This document shows positions 45,516 through 56,388 of a stretch of 64,000 nt of DNA, one piece after another; the stretch's first letter is position 1; every line of letters starts with the position of its first letter. The notes under the pieces are model-generated. The model did not search any database. It saw only the letters and a list, made by a program, of their open reading frames with translations, and was not told the DNA's origin. A program made the position numbers and the translations under genes. This stretch comes from Chlorobiaceae bacterium (GTDB taxonomy: Bacteria > Bacteroidota > Chlorobiia > Chlorobiales > Chlorobiaceae): contig JAAXWQ010000001.1 of the NCBI GenBank assembly GCA_013335115.1, forward strand, positions 186,001 to 250,000. The letters are read 5' to 3'.

Positions 45516-46616
45516 ATGGCTCTTTTCGGCTCAACCGACACGACAACCGCCCATTCCGATTATGAAATCGTACTCGAGGGTGGTTCCAGCTCCTGGGGAA
45601 AGGTAAAAGCCCGGGCTAAGGTTAATGTCCCTCCTGCAAGCCCCCTGCTTCCTGCGGATTGCAACGTCAAGCTGAATGTGAAACCGCTTGACCCGGCAAA
45701 AGGTTTTGTCAGGATCTCTGCCGTGATTGAATCGATCGTCGACAGCACCAAGAACAAGCTGACCATCGAGGCCGACATTGCCAATGAGACCAAGGAAAGA
45801 AGGATCTCCGTAGGTGAGGGTACCGTCTCGGTAGGCGACTTCAGCCATTCGTTCTCCTTCGAAGGCTCCGTCGTGAACATGTTTTATTACCGGTCCGACG
45901 CGGTCCGCCGCAACGTCCCGAACCCGATCTACATGCAGGGCCGTCAGTTCCACGACATCCTCATGAAAGTCCCGCTCGACAACAACGACCTCATCGACAC
46001 CTGGGAAGGCACCGTGAAAGCGGTTCAGGGTACCGGTGCATTCAACGACTGGATCCGTGATTTCTGGTTCATCGGCCCCGCCTTCACCGCACTGAACGAA
46101 GGTGGCCAGAGGATCTCGAAGATCGAGGTCAACAGCATCGGCACGCAGAGTGGCGAAAAAGGCCCGGTCGGCGTCTCAAGGTGGCGTTTCTCGCACGGCG
46201 GCTCGGGTATGGTCGATTCCATCTCCCGCTGGGCTGAGCTCTTCCCGGCAGACAAGCTCAACAGGCCGGCACAGGTCGAAGCAGGCTTCCGCTCCGACTC
46301 GCAGGGTATCGAAGTCAAGGTCGACGGCGAATTCCCTGGAGTTTCGGTCGATGCAGGCGGCGGTCTGCGCAGGATCCTGAACCACCCGCTCATTCCGCTG
46401 GTCCACCACGGCATGGTCGGCAAGTTCAATGACTTCCGCGTCGACGCCCAGCTGAAGCTCGTGGTTCCGAAAGGTTACAAGGTCCGTTATGCAGCACCCC
46501 AGTTCCGTTCGCAGAACCTGGAAGAGTATCGCTGGAGTGGTGGTGCCTACTCCCGTTGGGTCGAACACGTCTGCAAAGGCGGCGTCGGCCAGTTCGAGAT
46601 CCTGTACGCACAGTAA
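45516..46616 (+). CDS. fmoA: Fenna-Matthews-Olson bacteriochlorophyll a protein
   Basis: Soluble trimeric antenna protein between the chlorosome baseplate and the reaction centre. It passes excitation energy through its bound bacteriochlorophyll a. The 366-residue product is full length, from MALFGSTDTTTAHSDYEIVL to QFEILYAQ. The conserved His-containing loops that ligate pigment are present (HSFSFEGSVV; GRQFHDILMKV; LNHPLIPLVHHGMVGKFN). Codon use is highly biased and an AAGGAGA ribosome-binding site stands about 7 bp before the ATG, as expected for an abundant protein. It is monocistronic with a strong terminator. Confidence 0.99.
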   Translation: MALFGSTDTTTAHSDYEIVLEGGSSSWGKVKARAKVNVPPASPLLPADCNVKLNVKPLDPAKGFVRISAVIESIVDSTKNKLTIEADIANETKERRISVGEGTVSVGDFSHSFSFEGSVVNMFYYRSDAVRRNVPNPIYMQGRQFHDILMKVPLDNNDLIDTWEGTVKAVQGTGAFNDWIRDFWFIGPAFTALNEGGQRISKIEVNSIGTQSGEKGPVGVSRWRFSHGGSGMVDSISRWAELFPADKLNRPAQVEAGFRSDSQGIEVKVDGEFPGVSVDAGGGLRRILNHPLIPLVHHGMVGKFNDFRVDAQLKLVVPKGYKVRYAAPQFRSQNLEEYRWSGGAYSRWVEHVCKGGVGQFEILYAQ

Positions 46617-46630
46617 TCGACAAAAGAATC

Positions 46631-46670
46631 AAAAGCAGAAAGACCGGCACATGCCGGTCTTTCTGCTTTT
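46631..46670 (+). terminator. Terminator of fmoA
   Basis: A perfect 19-bp inverted repeat with a 2-nt centre, starting 15 bp after the fmoA stop and ending in TTTT. It is near-symmetrical, so it can also serve the convergent MerR-family gene. Confidence 0.92.
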
Positions 46671-46702
46671 GAAGGAAAGGGAATTGAAAGCCTTGACAAG
46701 AT

Positions 46703-47134
46703 TCAGCCAATGAGCTGCAGCAGGTCCTCGATCTCCACCTTGATCTCGCGCAACAGCATGCGCCGACGCTCGTCGGTGCCCTCGAACTCCTTCTGCTCAC
46801 GTCCGATCTGCTTTTGCAGTTTAAGTATCTCGTTGGTCTTGTGGTCGGCACGGTCGTCGACGGTTGCTCCCTTGCCGACAAGTTGGCTCGCCTTGTTGAG
46901 CCTGTACCCCTTCTCGTAGACCAGCTCTTTGATGTTCAGCACCATGGCGATGTCGCGGTTGGTGTACCTGCGGTTTCCGCGGGTATCCCTCGCCGGGGCA
47001 AGCTCGCTGAAGAACTCCTCCCAGTAACGCAGCAGATAGGCGGGAATGCCGGAAATGCGGCTCACTTCCCCGATCGAATAGTAGCTCTTGCTTGTCTCGA
47101 AGGCCATGGGGTGATCGGTTTGGTTTTGTTTCAT
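46703..47134 (-). CDS. MerR-family regulator
   Basis: A protein of about 143 residues with a MerR-type winged helix (YYSIGEVSRISGIPAYLLRYWEEFF; NRRYTNRDIAMVLNIKELV) and a C-terminal coiled coil (ILKLQKQIGREQKEFE). There are no effector-domain cysteines, so it is of the short HTH-coiled-coil type. The start is uncertain: 47134 (MKQNQTDHP) or 47107 (MAFETSK). A TATAAT sits just before the first, which would favour the second if it is the -10 box. It is convergent with fmoA and divergent from the ABC exporter gene. Confidence 0.85.
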   Translation of the reverse strand: MKQNQTDHPMAFETSKSYYSIGEVSRISGIPAYLLRYWEEFFSELAPARDTRGNRRYTNRDIAMVLNIKELVYEKGYRLNKASQLVGKGATVDDRADHKTNEILKLQKQIGREQKEFEGTDERRRMLLREIKVEIEDLLQLIG

Positions 47135-47173
47135 CTTATTATACATTACAAAGCACAATTCAAGAAAGGACGG

Positions 47174-48931
47174 ATGAAAAATCTGCTCGCCCTCAAGCCC
47201 TATCTCGTCCGGCACAGGAAAACCCTGGCCTTGGGCATCGCGTGCGTCGTCGCCACCAACTTCTTCGCCGTGGCGGCCCCCCGCTTCCTTGGAGAAGCCA
47301 TCGACCTGATGGGCCGGGAGTTCACGATCGGGTCCATCCTGTCCAAAGCCGCCCTCTACCTGCTGTTCGCCGCACTCAGCGGCATCGCCCTGTACCTCGT
47401 CCGCCAGCTGATCATCGTTACCTCACGGGATATCGAATACGACCTCAAGAACGACTATTACGCACACCTGCAGACCCTGTCGACAAGCTTCTACGACCAG
47501 ACAGGCTCCGGTGAACTCATTTCGAGGGGCACCAACGACCTGAACGCCGTCAGGGATTTCCTCGGCCCGGGGATCATGTACTCGATCAACACCCTTTTCA
47601 GGCTCATCTTTGCGATCGGAGCCATGATCGCCATCTCCCCGTCGTTGACCCTGCTTGCCCTCCTGCCCGCCCCCCTGCTCAGCTGGGCGGTCTACCGGAC
47701 CGGCGTCTCCATACAGAACGGATCCAGGAGGATCCAGGAGAACTACGCATCGATCACCAACCTCGTGCAGGAGAACATCTCGGGTATCCGCATCGTCAGG
47801 AACTACAACAGGGAATCGGTCGAGGTCGATCGTTTCGAAGCACTGAACCGTGAGTACTACGACAACAACATCGTGCTCACCAGGATCCAGGCGATGTTCA
47901 TGGCCTCCCTGACCGCCCTGACCGCGCTTTCGCTCATCCCCGTCGTCTGGGCTGGCGGGTTGAACGTCATGCAAGGCACCATGAGCATCGGCGGCATCGC
48001 GCAGTTCATGATCTATGTCACCATGCTCAGCTGGCCGATGATCTCGATCGGCTGGGTGACCAACATCGTCCAGAAAGCCGCGGCCGCACAGACACGACTC
48101 AGGGAGATTTTCGACACCAAACCGGAGGTGACCGACCAGGCCGTGCGACCTGGCGAAGGAGAGGAGCGTGTGCCCTCAGGCGAGATCGTATTCGAACGGG
48201 TAAGTTTCAGCTACCCTTCGCAACCGGACAAGCAGGTGCTGAAGCAGATATCCTTCTCGATCGAACCCGGTACGAAAGTCGCCATCGTCGGTGCGACCGG
48301 TTCAGGCAAGTCGACCCTCGTCAATCTTATGGCCCGGCTCTACGACCCCGACGAAGGCCGCATCACGATCGGGGGCAGGGAGATCAGGGAAATTCCCCTC
48401 TCGAGCCTCAGGCGCGGCGTCGGGTTCGTGCCGCAGACGAACTTCCTCTTTTCCGACACCATCCGCAACAACATCGATTTCGGCCGTGGGGGCTCGGGTG
48501 GGCTCGACGTGATCGAGGCGAGCCGGATCGCCATGCTTTACGACGACGTCGTCGATTTCCCGGAAGGGTTCGACACGATGCTCGGGGAGAAGGGCATCAA
48601 CCTCTCGGGAGGCCAGAAGCAGCGAGCCTGCATCTCAAGGGCCCTCTGCTGGAACCCGCCGGTCCTGGTACTCGACGATGCGCTCTCAGCCGTGGACACC
48701 GCCACAGAAGCACGGATTTTCGACGGTCTGCTGGAGAAGCTGCCCGACACCACGGTCGTGCTGATCAGCCACAGGATCTCGACCGTTCGGAACTGCGACC
48801 GGATCATCGTGCTGCACGACGGCGCGATCGCCGAGAGCGGCACCCATGAAGAGCTGCTGGAAAACGGCAAATTCTACGCCGACCTCTACACCATGCAGCT
48901 ACTGGAGGAGGAGATCAGCGCGATAAGCTGA
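47174..48931 (+). CDS. ABC exporter, fused membrane and ATPase domains
   Basis: A 585-residue half-transporter. The membrane domain has six helices (residues about 15-300), followed by an ATPase with Walker A VGATGSGKST, Q loop FVPQTNFLFSDTIRNNI, signature LSGGQKQRACISRAL, Walker B LVLDDALSAVD and switch His in LISHRIST. The sequence is of the MdlA/YknU/LmrA multidrug or lipid type. An AGAAAGGA ribosome-binding site precedes ATG 47174. The substrate is unknown. It shares a short divergent promoter region with the MerR-family gene, which may regulate it. Confidence 0.92.
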   Translation: MKNLLALKPYLVRHRKTLALGIACVVATNFFAVAAPRFLGEAIDLMGREFTIGSILSKAALYLLFAALSGIALYLVRQLIIVTSRDIEYDLKNDYYAHLQTLSTSFYDQTGSGELISRGTNDLNAVRDFLGPGIMYSINTLFRLIFAIGAMIAISPSLTLLALLPAPLLSWAVYRTGVSIQNGSRRIQENYASITNLVQENISGIRIVRNYNRESVEVDRFEALNREYYDNNIVLTRIQAMFMASLTALTALSLIPVVWAGGLNVMQGTMSIGGIAQFMIYVTMLSWPMISIGWVTNIVQKAAAAQTRLREIFDTKPEVTDQAVRPGEGEERVPSGEIVFERVSFSYPSQPDKQVLKQISFSIEPGTKVAIVGATGSGKSTLVNLMARLYDPDEGRITIGGREIREIPLSSLRRGVGFVPQTNFLFSDTIRNNIDFGRGGSGGLDVIEASRIAMLYDDVVDFPEGFDTMLGEKGINLSGGQKQRACISRALCWNPPVLVLDDALSAVDTATEARIFDGLLEKLPDTTVVLISHRISTVRNCDRIIVLHDGAIAESGTHEELLENGKFYADLYTMQLLEEEISAIS

Positions 48932-48946
48932 AGAAGGGAAGAACGG

Positions 48947-49022
48947 GACAGCAGGGACGAAAAATAAAATCCCTCTTCAACATTTCAGTCCCTGACCTCC
49001 TTTCAGTCCTTTAAGTCCCTTT
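48947..49022. repeat. GGGAC-type inverted intergenic repeat
   Basis: GGGACAGCAGGGAC at 48947-48960 faces several AGTCCC and AGTCCTTT copies at 48990-49019. It belongs with the element at 43569-43662, and stands between two converging genes. Confidence 0.5.
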
Positions 49023-50453
49023 CTTCATATCTTTTACCTGCTGCCTTAAATCCCGCCTCGACAAGCCGTACATGTGCACATATAGCGCGTTGAACATCAG
49101 CACCGCCGAGCGGAGCGTCGGCGCATGCAGGGCCCGTTGGACCGCGTTCTTCAGGGTGAAGACCCTTGAGGTAAGGCCGGTGTAGCTTGGAACGAACTCT
49201 TCAAGGCTCATCTGCTTCGGCAGGTAGAGCATCTCCTGCGCCCACGAGAACCTGAAAGCCTCGTGGTCGTCGCGGTCGCGCAGCAGGCGCCCCTCCCCGG
49301 CGAGTCGGTCGAAGACACCGGTACCCGGGATCGGTCGGAGGAGGTTGATGCCGGGCACATCGATGCCGGTTTCAGCGATGAACTCCTCGATTGTCGCGGC
49401 CATGCCCGTCGTGTCGCCGTCCAACCCGTAGATGAAGCTTCCGTAGACGCAGATGCCCGCATCCCGGATGGCCTTGATGCACCGGGACTGGCGTGCGGCC
49501 GGGTTGTGGAACTTGTGGTGGGCGTGGTTGCTCTCGTCGGCGAGGCTTTCGATACCGACCAACAGGGCGCCGCACCCCGAGCGGGCGAAGGTTTCGAGCA
49601 GTGCCGGGTTCTCGCCGAGTGCGGTGGTCGCCTGACCCACCCAGCTGATCTTCAGGGGCGCCAGCCTGGAGAAGAGCTCCCCGGCATAGGCGTCGTCGGC
49701 GTTGACCGTGTCGTCGAGGAAGAAGAAGATGCGTCGATCCTGTTCAAGGAACCGCTCGACCTCCCGGACGACGACGTCCACCGGGCGGTGGCGCAGACGG
49801 TGGCCGTTCATGACGTGCACGCTGCAAAAGTCGCAACTGAAGGGGCATCCCCTCGTGGTCTGGACGACGTTGGTGGTAAAGTAGCTGCCGATGTCGAGCA
49901 TTGATTTGCCGACAGCCCTTTCGACCGAAAGGTCGGGGAATTCGCCCTGGCGGTACTCCGGTTTCAGTTGCCCCGCACGCAGGTCTTCCAGCAGCCCCTT
50001 CCAGAGGTCGTCGGCCTCGCCAGTCACCAGCACATCCGCATGTTCCCGGCAACGCTCAGGGAAGATCGTGACGTAGGGGCCACCAAGCACCACCTTTGTG
50101 CCTTGGGCACGGAAGCGGGCGGCGAGTTCGAAGGCAGGGCGGGCCGCGCCGGTCTGCACCCCGATGCCGACCAGGTCCCAGTGGCGGTCGAGCGGGAGCC
50201 GGTCGAACCTGAGGTCGCAGAACTCCTGTCGGACACCCGCCACATCGACCGATGCGAGCAGCATGAGCGAGAGTGGAGGGATGGCGAACTGCGCTCGCTT
50301 GATCACGCCACTCAAGGCACGATCCTTCAGCAGCGAGAACATCCCTTTCGACGATGCGGCGTCGAGCGATGCCGCGCCGTCCACGCCGCTTGAGGCCTGG
50401 ACGAACACCAGCAGCACCGAAAGCTCTTTTTGTGTGGAGGGCATGGTCGTCAC
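49011..50453 (-). CDS. B12-binding-type radical SAM protein
   Basis: A 480-residue enzyme. Residues about 55-190 form a cobalamin-binding-like Rossmann domain ([12 protein letters not shown]), although the B12 DxHxxG ligand motif is not visible. The radical SAM motif CxxxCxxC is at Cys203, Cys207 and Cys210 ([12 protein letters not shown]), followed by [19 protein letters not shown]-terminal domain follows. This is the architecture of BchE and of the chlorosome pigment methylases BchQ and BchR; other class B methylases share it, so a pigment role is a hypothesis. Translation starts at GTG 50453, whose bases overlap the mutS stop, or at ATG 50444. Confidence 0.85.
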   Translation of the reverse strand: MTTMPSTQKELSVLLVFVQASSGVDGAASLDAASSKGMFSLLKDRALSGVIKRAQFAIPPLSLMLLASVDVAGVRQEFCDLRFDRLPLDRHWDLVGIGVQTGAARPAFELAARFRAQGTKVVLGGPYVTIFPERCREHADVLVTGEADDLWKGLLEDLRAGQLKPEYRQGEFPDLSVERAVGKSMLDIGSYFTTNVVQTTRGCPFSCDFCSVHVMNGHRLRHRPVDVVVREVERFLEQDRRIFFFLDDTVNADDAYAGELFSRLAPLKISWVGQATTALGENPALLETFARSGCGALLVGIESLADESNHAHHKFHNPAARQSRCIKAIRDAGICVYGSFIYGLDGDTTGMAATIEEFIAETGIDVPGINLLRPIPGTGVFDRLAGEGRLLRDRDDHEAFRFSWAQEMLYLPKQMSLEEFVPSYTGLTSRVFTLKNAVQRALHAPTLRSAVLMFNALYVHMYGLSRRDLRQQVKDMKKGT

Positions 50454-53089
50454 GGTGCAATGCGTCCGAGCGCGATATCCTGGAGGCGCTTCAGCTCCAT
50501 GAGGGCTTCAATCGGCGTGAGGGAATTGATGTCGATGGCCGAAACCGCCTTGCGCAACACGCTCTCCTCCTCCTCGAACAGCGAAATCTGCCGGGCCTGC
50601 AAGGCCGGCGTGACCGGCCTCGACAGCGGCACCTCGACCTCTCGATGCTCCATGCCGGCAAGGATCTCCCTCGCCCTCGAAATCACCTCCGGGGGCATGC
50701 CCGCCATCTTGGCAACCTCGATACCGTAGCTGTTGTCCGAGGCCCCGCGAACGATCTTGCGCAGGAAGATGACCCTGTCTGCCGTCTCGACGACCGTTGC
50801 GTTAAAGTTGACCACCCGTTCGAGCCGCTCCTCGAGCTCGGCCAGCTCGTGGTAGTGGGTGGCGAAGAGGGTGCGAGCCCGCAGCCGGTCGTGGATGTAC
50901 TCGCTCATGGACCAGGCGATCGACATCCCGTCGAAGGTGCTGGTGCCCCGGCCGATCTCGTCGAAAAGCAGGAGGCTCTGCGACGTGGCGTTGTTCAGGA
51001 TGCTCGACGCCTCATTCATCTCGACCAGGAAGGTGCTCTCGCCCGAGGTCAGGTTGTCCGAGGCCCCTACCCTGGTAAAGATCCGGTCCACGATCCCGAT
51101 CTCGGCCTCGTCGGCGGGCACGAAGCTGCCGACCTGGGCCAGCAGCACGATCAGGCCTGCCTGGCGGAGGAACGAGCTCTTACCGGCCATATTGGGGCCG
51201 GTGACGATGATGAGCTGCTGCTTTTCACCGATTTCGCAGTCGTTGGCGACGTAGGGTTCATCGACGCCCAGTATCCGTTCGAGTACCGGGTGGCGTCCGC
51301 CCTTGATGGAGAGCTCGGGTCGCGAGGTCATCATGGGCCGGCAGTACCGGTACTCGGCGGCGCACGAGGCGAACGATGCCAGGCAGTCCAGTTCGGCCAG
51401 TGCGGCGGCGCTCTTCTGGATGGAGGCGGCGCAGGCGGCACAGGCGGCGCAAAGGTCGTGGAAGAGCTGGTGCTCAAGCAGGAGCCCCTTCTCCTCGGCC
51501 GTCAGGATCTTCTCTTCGTACTCCTTCAGGTCGGGAATGGTGTAGCGTTCGGCGTTGACCAGCGTCTGCTTTTTTTCGTAGTAGTCGGGGACCTTGTCGC
51601 TGTTGGCCCGGCTGACTTCGATGTAATAGCCGAACACCTTGTTGTACTGTACCTTCAGCGTCGAGATCGAGGTCTTGCGGCGCTCCTCCTGCTGGATCTC
51701 GACCAGGCGGTCGCGTGCCCCCGAGGAGATGGCGCGAAGCTCGTCAAGCTCGTCGTTGTAGCCGCTCCGGATGTAGCCGCCGTCACGCAGCGTGCCGGTA
51801 GCCTCCGGATCGAGCGCGCGCTCGATCGATCCCGCCAGTTCCGGAAGCTCCTCGAGTTCGGCGGCGACCTGCCGCAACCTTGCCGAACCGGCGTCAGCGA
51901 GCAGCTCCCTGATCCTTGGAATCATGGAGAGCGATGTGCCGAGCATCCGGACCTCCCTCGGCATGGCCCTGAAAGTGGCGACCCGCGACAACGCCCGTTC
52001 GAGGTCGATCACACCGCCAAGCATCCCCTGGGCAGCCTCGCGCAGGCGGGGTTCGTCGACCATCTCCCCGACCGCATCGTGCCGGGCGGAAATCGCATCG
52101 ATCCGCCTGAGGGGATGCAGCAGCCAGCGCCTGAGGAGCCTGGCGCCCATCGCGTTCCGCGTCCTGTCGAGCACCTCGAGCAGGCTACCGTTCAGGGTAC
52201 CGTCCTGCATCGAGGAGATGATCTCCAGGTTCCTCCGGGTCTGGACGTCGAGCGTCATGGTGTCCGCACTCTCGACCATGGAGATGCGGGCAAGGTACTG
52301 CAGGCTCCCCTGCCTGGCCTCTTCGAGGTACTGCAGCACCGCACCGGCAGCGACCTTTCCGGCCTCGGCGCCGTCGATACCGAACCCCTTCATGGAGTGG
52401 GTCCTGAAATGGGCGGCGAGCACGCGTGAAGCCTGCTCCTCCGAGAACATCCACTCCTCCATCTCGGTGAAGAGCGCGTCGGCATGGAGGTTTTTCCGCA
52501 GGGCCTCCTTCAGGTCGCGCTCTTTCGGGGAGATGAGGATCTCAGCGGGATGAAGCGACTGCAGGAAGTCCCTGAGCCCCTCGGGCGCCAGTTCGGCCAT
52601 CCGGAACTCGGCAGTGGTCACGTCCACATAGGCAACGCCGGCCACCCGTTCACGCCCGCGTTTAAGCATGGCCACGGCGCAAAGGTAGTTGTTGTGGCGG
52701 TCGTCAAGGATCTTGTCGCTATACGTGATGCCCGGGGTAACGATATCGGTGATCTCCCGCCGGACGATCCCCTTGGCCAGCGCAGGATCTTCGACCTGGT
52801 CGCACACCGCGACCTTGAACCCCTTCTTGACCAGCTTGGCGATATAGCCTTCGCTGGCGTGGTGCGGAAAGCCGGCCATCGGCACCTCGGAGGCGCCACC
52901 GTTGGACCGGCGCGTCAGGACGATGTTCAGGGCCGTCGAGACCGAGATGGCATCATCGTAGAAGGTCTCGTAGAAATCCCCCACCCGGAAAAGCAGCAGG
53001 AAGTCGGGATACCGCTCCTTGACCTCCAGGTACTGGCGCATCATCGGGGTCGCCTCTCGTTTGCGGGCTTCGGCGTCAGGGGTGGCCAT
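50450..53089 (-). CDS. mutS: DNA mismatch repair protein MutS
   Basis: Recognises mismatches and recruits MutL. The 879-residue product has the mismatch-binding FxE motif ([13 protein letters not shown]), connector and lever domains, clamp, and the ABC-type ATPase with Walker [11 protein letters not shown], Walker [13 protein letters not shown] and the [10 protein letters not shown] loop. It is full length. An AGGAGG is very close to the ATG at 53089. The downstream radical SAM gene overlaps its stop codon, so the two are translationally coupled. Confidence 0.98.
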   Translation of the reverse strand: MATPDAEARKREATPMMRQYLEVKERYPDFLLLFRVGDFYETFYDDAISVSTALNIVLTRRSNGGASEVPMAGFPHHASEGYIAKLVKKGFKVAVCDQVEDPALAKGIVRREITDIVTPGITYSDKILDDRHNNYLCAVAMLKRGRERVAGVAYVDVTTAEFRMAELAPEGLRDFLQSLHPAEILISPKERDLKEALRKNLHADALFTEMEEWMFSEEQASRVLAAHFRTHSMKGFGIDGAEAGKVAAGAVLQYLEEARQGSLQYLARISMVESADTMTLDVQTRRNLEIISSMQDGTLNGSLLEVLDRTRNAMGARLLRRWLLHPLRRIDAISARHDAVGEMVDEPRLREAAQGMLGGVIDLERALSRVATFRAMPREVRMLGTSLSMIPRIRELLADAGSARLRQVAAELEELPELAGSIERALDPEATGTLRDGGYIRSGYNDELDELRAISSGARDRLVEIQQEERRKTSISTLKVQYNKVFGYYIEVSRANSDKVPDYYEKKQTLVNAERYTIPDLKEYEEKILTAEEKGLLLEHQLFHDLCAACAACAASIQKSAAALAELDCLASFASCAAEYRYCRPMMTSRPELSIKGGRHPVLERILGVDEPYVANDCEIGEKQQLIIVTGPNMAGKSSFLRQAGLIVLLAQVGSFVPADEAEIGIVDRIFTRVGASDNLTSGESTFLVEMNEASSILNNATSQSLLLFDEIGRGTSTFDGMSIAWSMSEYIHDRLRARTLFATHYHELAELEERLERVVNFNATVVETADRVIFLRKIVRGASDNSYGIEVAKMAGMPPEVISRAREILAGMEHREVEVPLSRPVTPALQARQISLFEEEESVLRKAVSAIDINSLTPIEALMELKRLQDIALGRIAP

Positions 53090-53262
53090 ATCCTCCTGGT
53101 CGGGTTAATAGTGACGGCAGCATCGGACTTGCAGGTGAAAGGTCAAGCTAAATCAGGCAGGCAAAAAAAGCAAACACCACCGGGACCTTCGGCGCTTGAC
53201 AAGACGCCGCCAAGTCGATATCTTATCGTCGTTGCCACGAAACTGCCAAACATCCTCCCTCC

Positions 53263-53700
53263 ATGGACTTCCACAACATCCTGAGGCTGGTGCACATCAC
53301 CGGATTTGCTGCCTGGTTCGGCACCATCTTCGCCTCGATGTTCCTGCTCAAGACGCTCGAACCCGGCATGACCGACGAGGCGGCAAAAGCGAGTGAGTAC
53401 AAGGGGCTGCTGATGCGCTACATCGGGCTGGAAACGAAAGTGGCCGACGTCGCGGTCGTCGCCGTGCTCTTCTCGGGCCTCCTCCTGGCGCACTTCTACC
53501 ATGGCTGGACCATCTGGGTCGTCGTGAAGATCGTCCTCCTCCTCCTGCAGATAGCCCTGACGATGGCTTACATCTTCAGGAAGATCCAACCGATCACCTA
53601 CCCTTGCGACACCGCCCGGTTCTCATCGTGGTACGTGCTGTTCACGATCTCGCTGGGCATGTTCGGCATCGTTCTGGCCGTAACCTTTTTCCTGCTCTGA
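53263..53700 (+). CDS. Small four-helix membrane protein (CopD-like)
   Basis: A 145-residue integral membrane protein with about four helices (residues 8-30, 60-80, 85-106, 122-144). Conserved-looking His residues are at the start of helix 1 (ILRLVHITGFAAWFGTIFAS) and in LLLAHFYHG, which resembles CopD/YphA-like proteins that may bind metal or haem. I cannot give a function. It lies 83 bp upstream of rplU. Confidence 0.7.
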   Translation: MDFHNILRLVHITGFAAWFGTIFASMFLLKTLEPGMTDEAAKASEYKGLLMRYIGLETKVADVAVVAVLFSGLLLAHFYHGWTIWVVVKIVLLLLQIALTMAYIFRKIQPITYPCDTARFSSWYVLFTISLGMFGIVLAVTFFLL

Positions 53701-53782
53701 TTCAGGAGATTCACTTTTTGGGATTTTTGAAAAGTGAAGAACTTCCCTTATATTCAAGCTCTTTATCACCAAACTATTGACT

Positions 53783-54076
53783 ATGATGCAGGCGCTGATC
53801 GTGATTTCCGACAAACAGTATCTGGTAAAGCAGGGCGACAAGCTGTTCGTGCCCAAGCAAAATGCCGTTGCTGGCGATGTTATAGAAGTGAAGCCCCTTA
53901 TGCACGTTGATCAGGCGCAGTCCTCCCTCCAGCCGGCCGGCACGGTCACGGTCAAGGTGCTCGAGCACGTCAGGGACGAGAAGGTTATCGTGTTCAGGAA
54001 GAAGCGCCGCAAGCGTTTCCAGAAGAGGAATGGCCACAGGCAGCACATGACCCGGGTCGAAGTGGTGTCCATTTGA
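53783..54076 (+). CDS. rplU: Ribosomal protein L21
   Basis: Large-subunit protein that binds 23S rRNA and depends on L20. The 97-residue product has the usual MQALIVISDKQYLVKQGDKL start and the C-terminal signature VIVFRKKRRKRFQKRNGHRQ. ATG 53783 or 53786 is the start; the frame also opens at a TTG six bases earlier. rpmA follows after 36 bp, the standard L21-L27 pair. Confidence 0.97.
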   Translation: MMQALIVISDKQYLVKQGDKLFVPKQNAVAGDVIEVKPLMHVDQAQSSLQPAGTVTVKVLEHVRDEKVIVFRKKRRKRFQKRNGHRQHMTRVEVVSI

Positions 54077-54112
54077 CCTGACAAAGATTCACAACACTAA
54101 TTCTTTTTTGAC

Positions 54113-54367
54113 ATGGCTCATAAAAAAGGTGGCGGTTCTACCAAGAACGGCCGCGACAGCAACCCTAAATACCTCGGCGTCAAGGCTGCCGGAGGTTCAT
54201 CCGTCAACGCAGGCACCATCATCCTCCGTCAGAGGGGCACGGTGATCAAGCCGGGCGACAATGCCGGAATCGGCAGGGACCATACCATTTTCGCACTCGT
54301 CGACGGTACGGTCACCTTCAGGAACGGCCGCAACAACAAGAAGCATGTGGACATCATCGCCGACTGA
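54113..54367 (+). CDS. rpmA: Ribosomal protein L27
   Basis: Large-subunit protein whose N-terminus reaches the peptidyl-transferase centre. The 84-residue product has [20 protein letters not shown] at the N-terminus and [18 protein letters not shown] later. There is no Firmicutes-type N-terminal extension to cleave. It is co-transcribed with rplU and ends at the terminator at 54401. Confidence 0.98.
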   Translation: MAHKKGGGSTKNGRDSNPKYLGVKAAGGSSVNAGTIILRQRGTVIKPGDNAGIGRDHTIFALVDGTVTFRNGRNNKKHVDIIAD

Positions 54368-54395
54368 CGACTTCGTCGACATGATTTTTACCTGA

Positions 54396-55439
<1,044 letters not shown>

Positions 55440-55458
55440 CCGGCAACATCTCGACATA

Positions 55459-55494
55459 CCAACAAAAAAGCGGCCTAAGCCGCTTTTTTGTTGG
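55459..55494 (+). terminator. Terminator of mdh and first hairpin of the repeat array
   Basis: Perfect 16-bp arms with a CTAA loop, containing GCGGC/GCCGC and a T6 run, 20 bp after the mdh stop. The same hairpin type opens the repeat units at 55927 and 56070. Confidence 0.88.
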
Positions 55495-56200
55495 ACAGGT
55501 GTCCCCCATTTCACCTGCCCGCTCCGCTTTCGCGGAACTTTTTTACATCGCTGATCAATCCGGTGCCAATCTCAACATCAGGGCCTTGACCTCATCATCG
55601 AATCATCACCATAACCATAGTCACTTCTGTCCACACAGTATCACCACATCACAAGTCCTGCAGGAAAATGCCGGATGTCTCCCATTCACCCGACCCGCCC
55701 GCTTTCGCAACGCACTCCCGTACAGGACAACAATATTATATCAACAAGCGTGCCAAACATTGGCATCAACAGGCCTCGCACCCACCAACTCCTTTCCAAA
55801 CAAACATTTATCGTGATACCACCAGGCTTCCAAACACCAGCCAAGATACTGTAAAGCCGTCTCGCCGATAACACAAAGAGTGCATTATTGAGACGCCGGA
55901 TCTCATCCTGAGAAATGGCAGACAACAAAAAAAGCAGCTTTCGCTGCTTTTTTTGCGAACAGGTGTCCCCCATTTCACCTGCTCCACCTCACTTTCATGA
56001 GGCATCTCTCTCAGTTCTCAAGTTTTCCGCTGCCACGAAGGGCTTCGGCATAACATATTGGCCTGCAGGAAAAAGCGGCGTTGAGGCCGCTTTTTTTGGT
56101 CAGGTGTCCCCCATTTCACCTGACCCTGCCTCGCTTTCGCGAAACATTCCTGTTCAGACCAACAATAATGACTCAATAAGCGTGCCAAAGCATGAACAGC
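55459..56200. repeat. Array of three to four non-coding repeat units after mdh
   Basis: The 950 bp between mdh and aguA hold no gene I can support. They hold three clear copies of a unit: a terminator-like hairpin (55459-55494, 55927-55954, 56070-56095), then CAGGTG-N10-CACCTG (55496-55517, 55960-55981, 56101-56122; all 22 bases identical), then a small stem around CTTTC. A decayed fourth copy starts near 55680. The tails at 55720-55765 and 56150-56195 also match, including AAGCGTGCCAAA (55746 and 56178). The rest (56200-56388) shows nothing. Confidence 0.75.
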
Positions 56201-56388
56201 TTATCAAAAATAATACTATCTAATTATTTCAAAGCATCTTAGCGATTCCGAACAATACAAGGGGGTGGGAATAAGCTGGAGAGGCGCTCCGTCTCATAGC
56301 GAGAAGTTGGTGTCAACTTGAGAACCAAAGTCTCAATATGAAACACCTGTTCGACAGCGGTGACGCGATCCCTGATGACGGGCTGCAA

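Noticed and set aside
49011-50453. Assignment as BchE, BchQ or BchR
   Set aside because: The architecture fits but the motifs I can see do not separate these from other B12-type radical SAM enzymes, so no symbol was given.
55459-56200. CRISPR array or integron cassette array
   Set aside because: Units are irregularly spaced (about 140-290 bp), there are no uniform spacers, cas genes, integrase or attC core sites.
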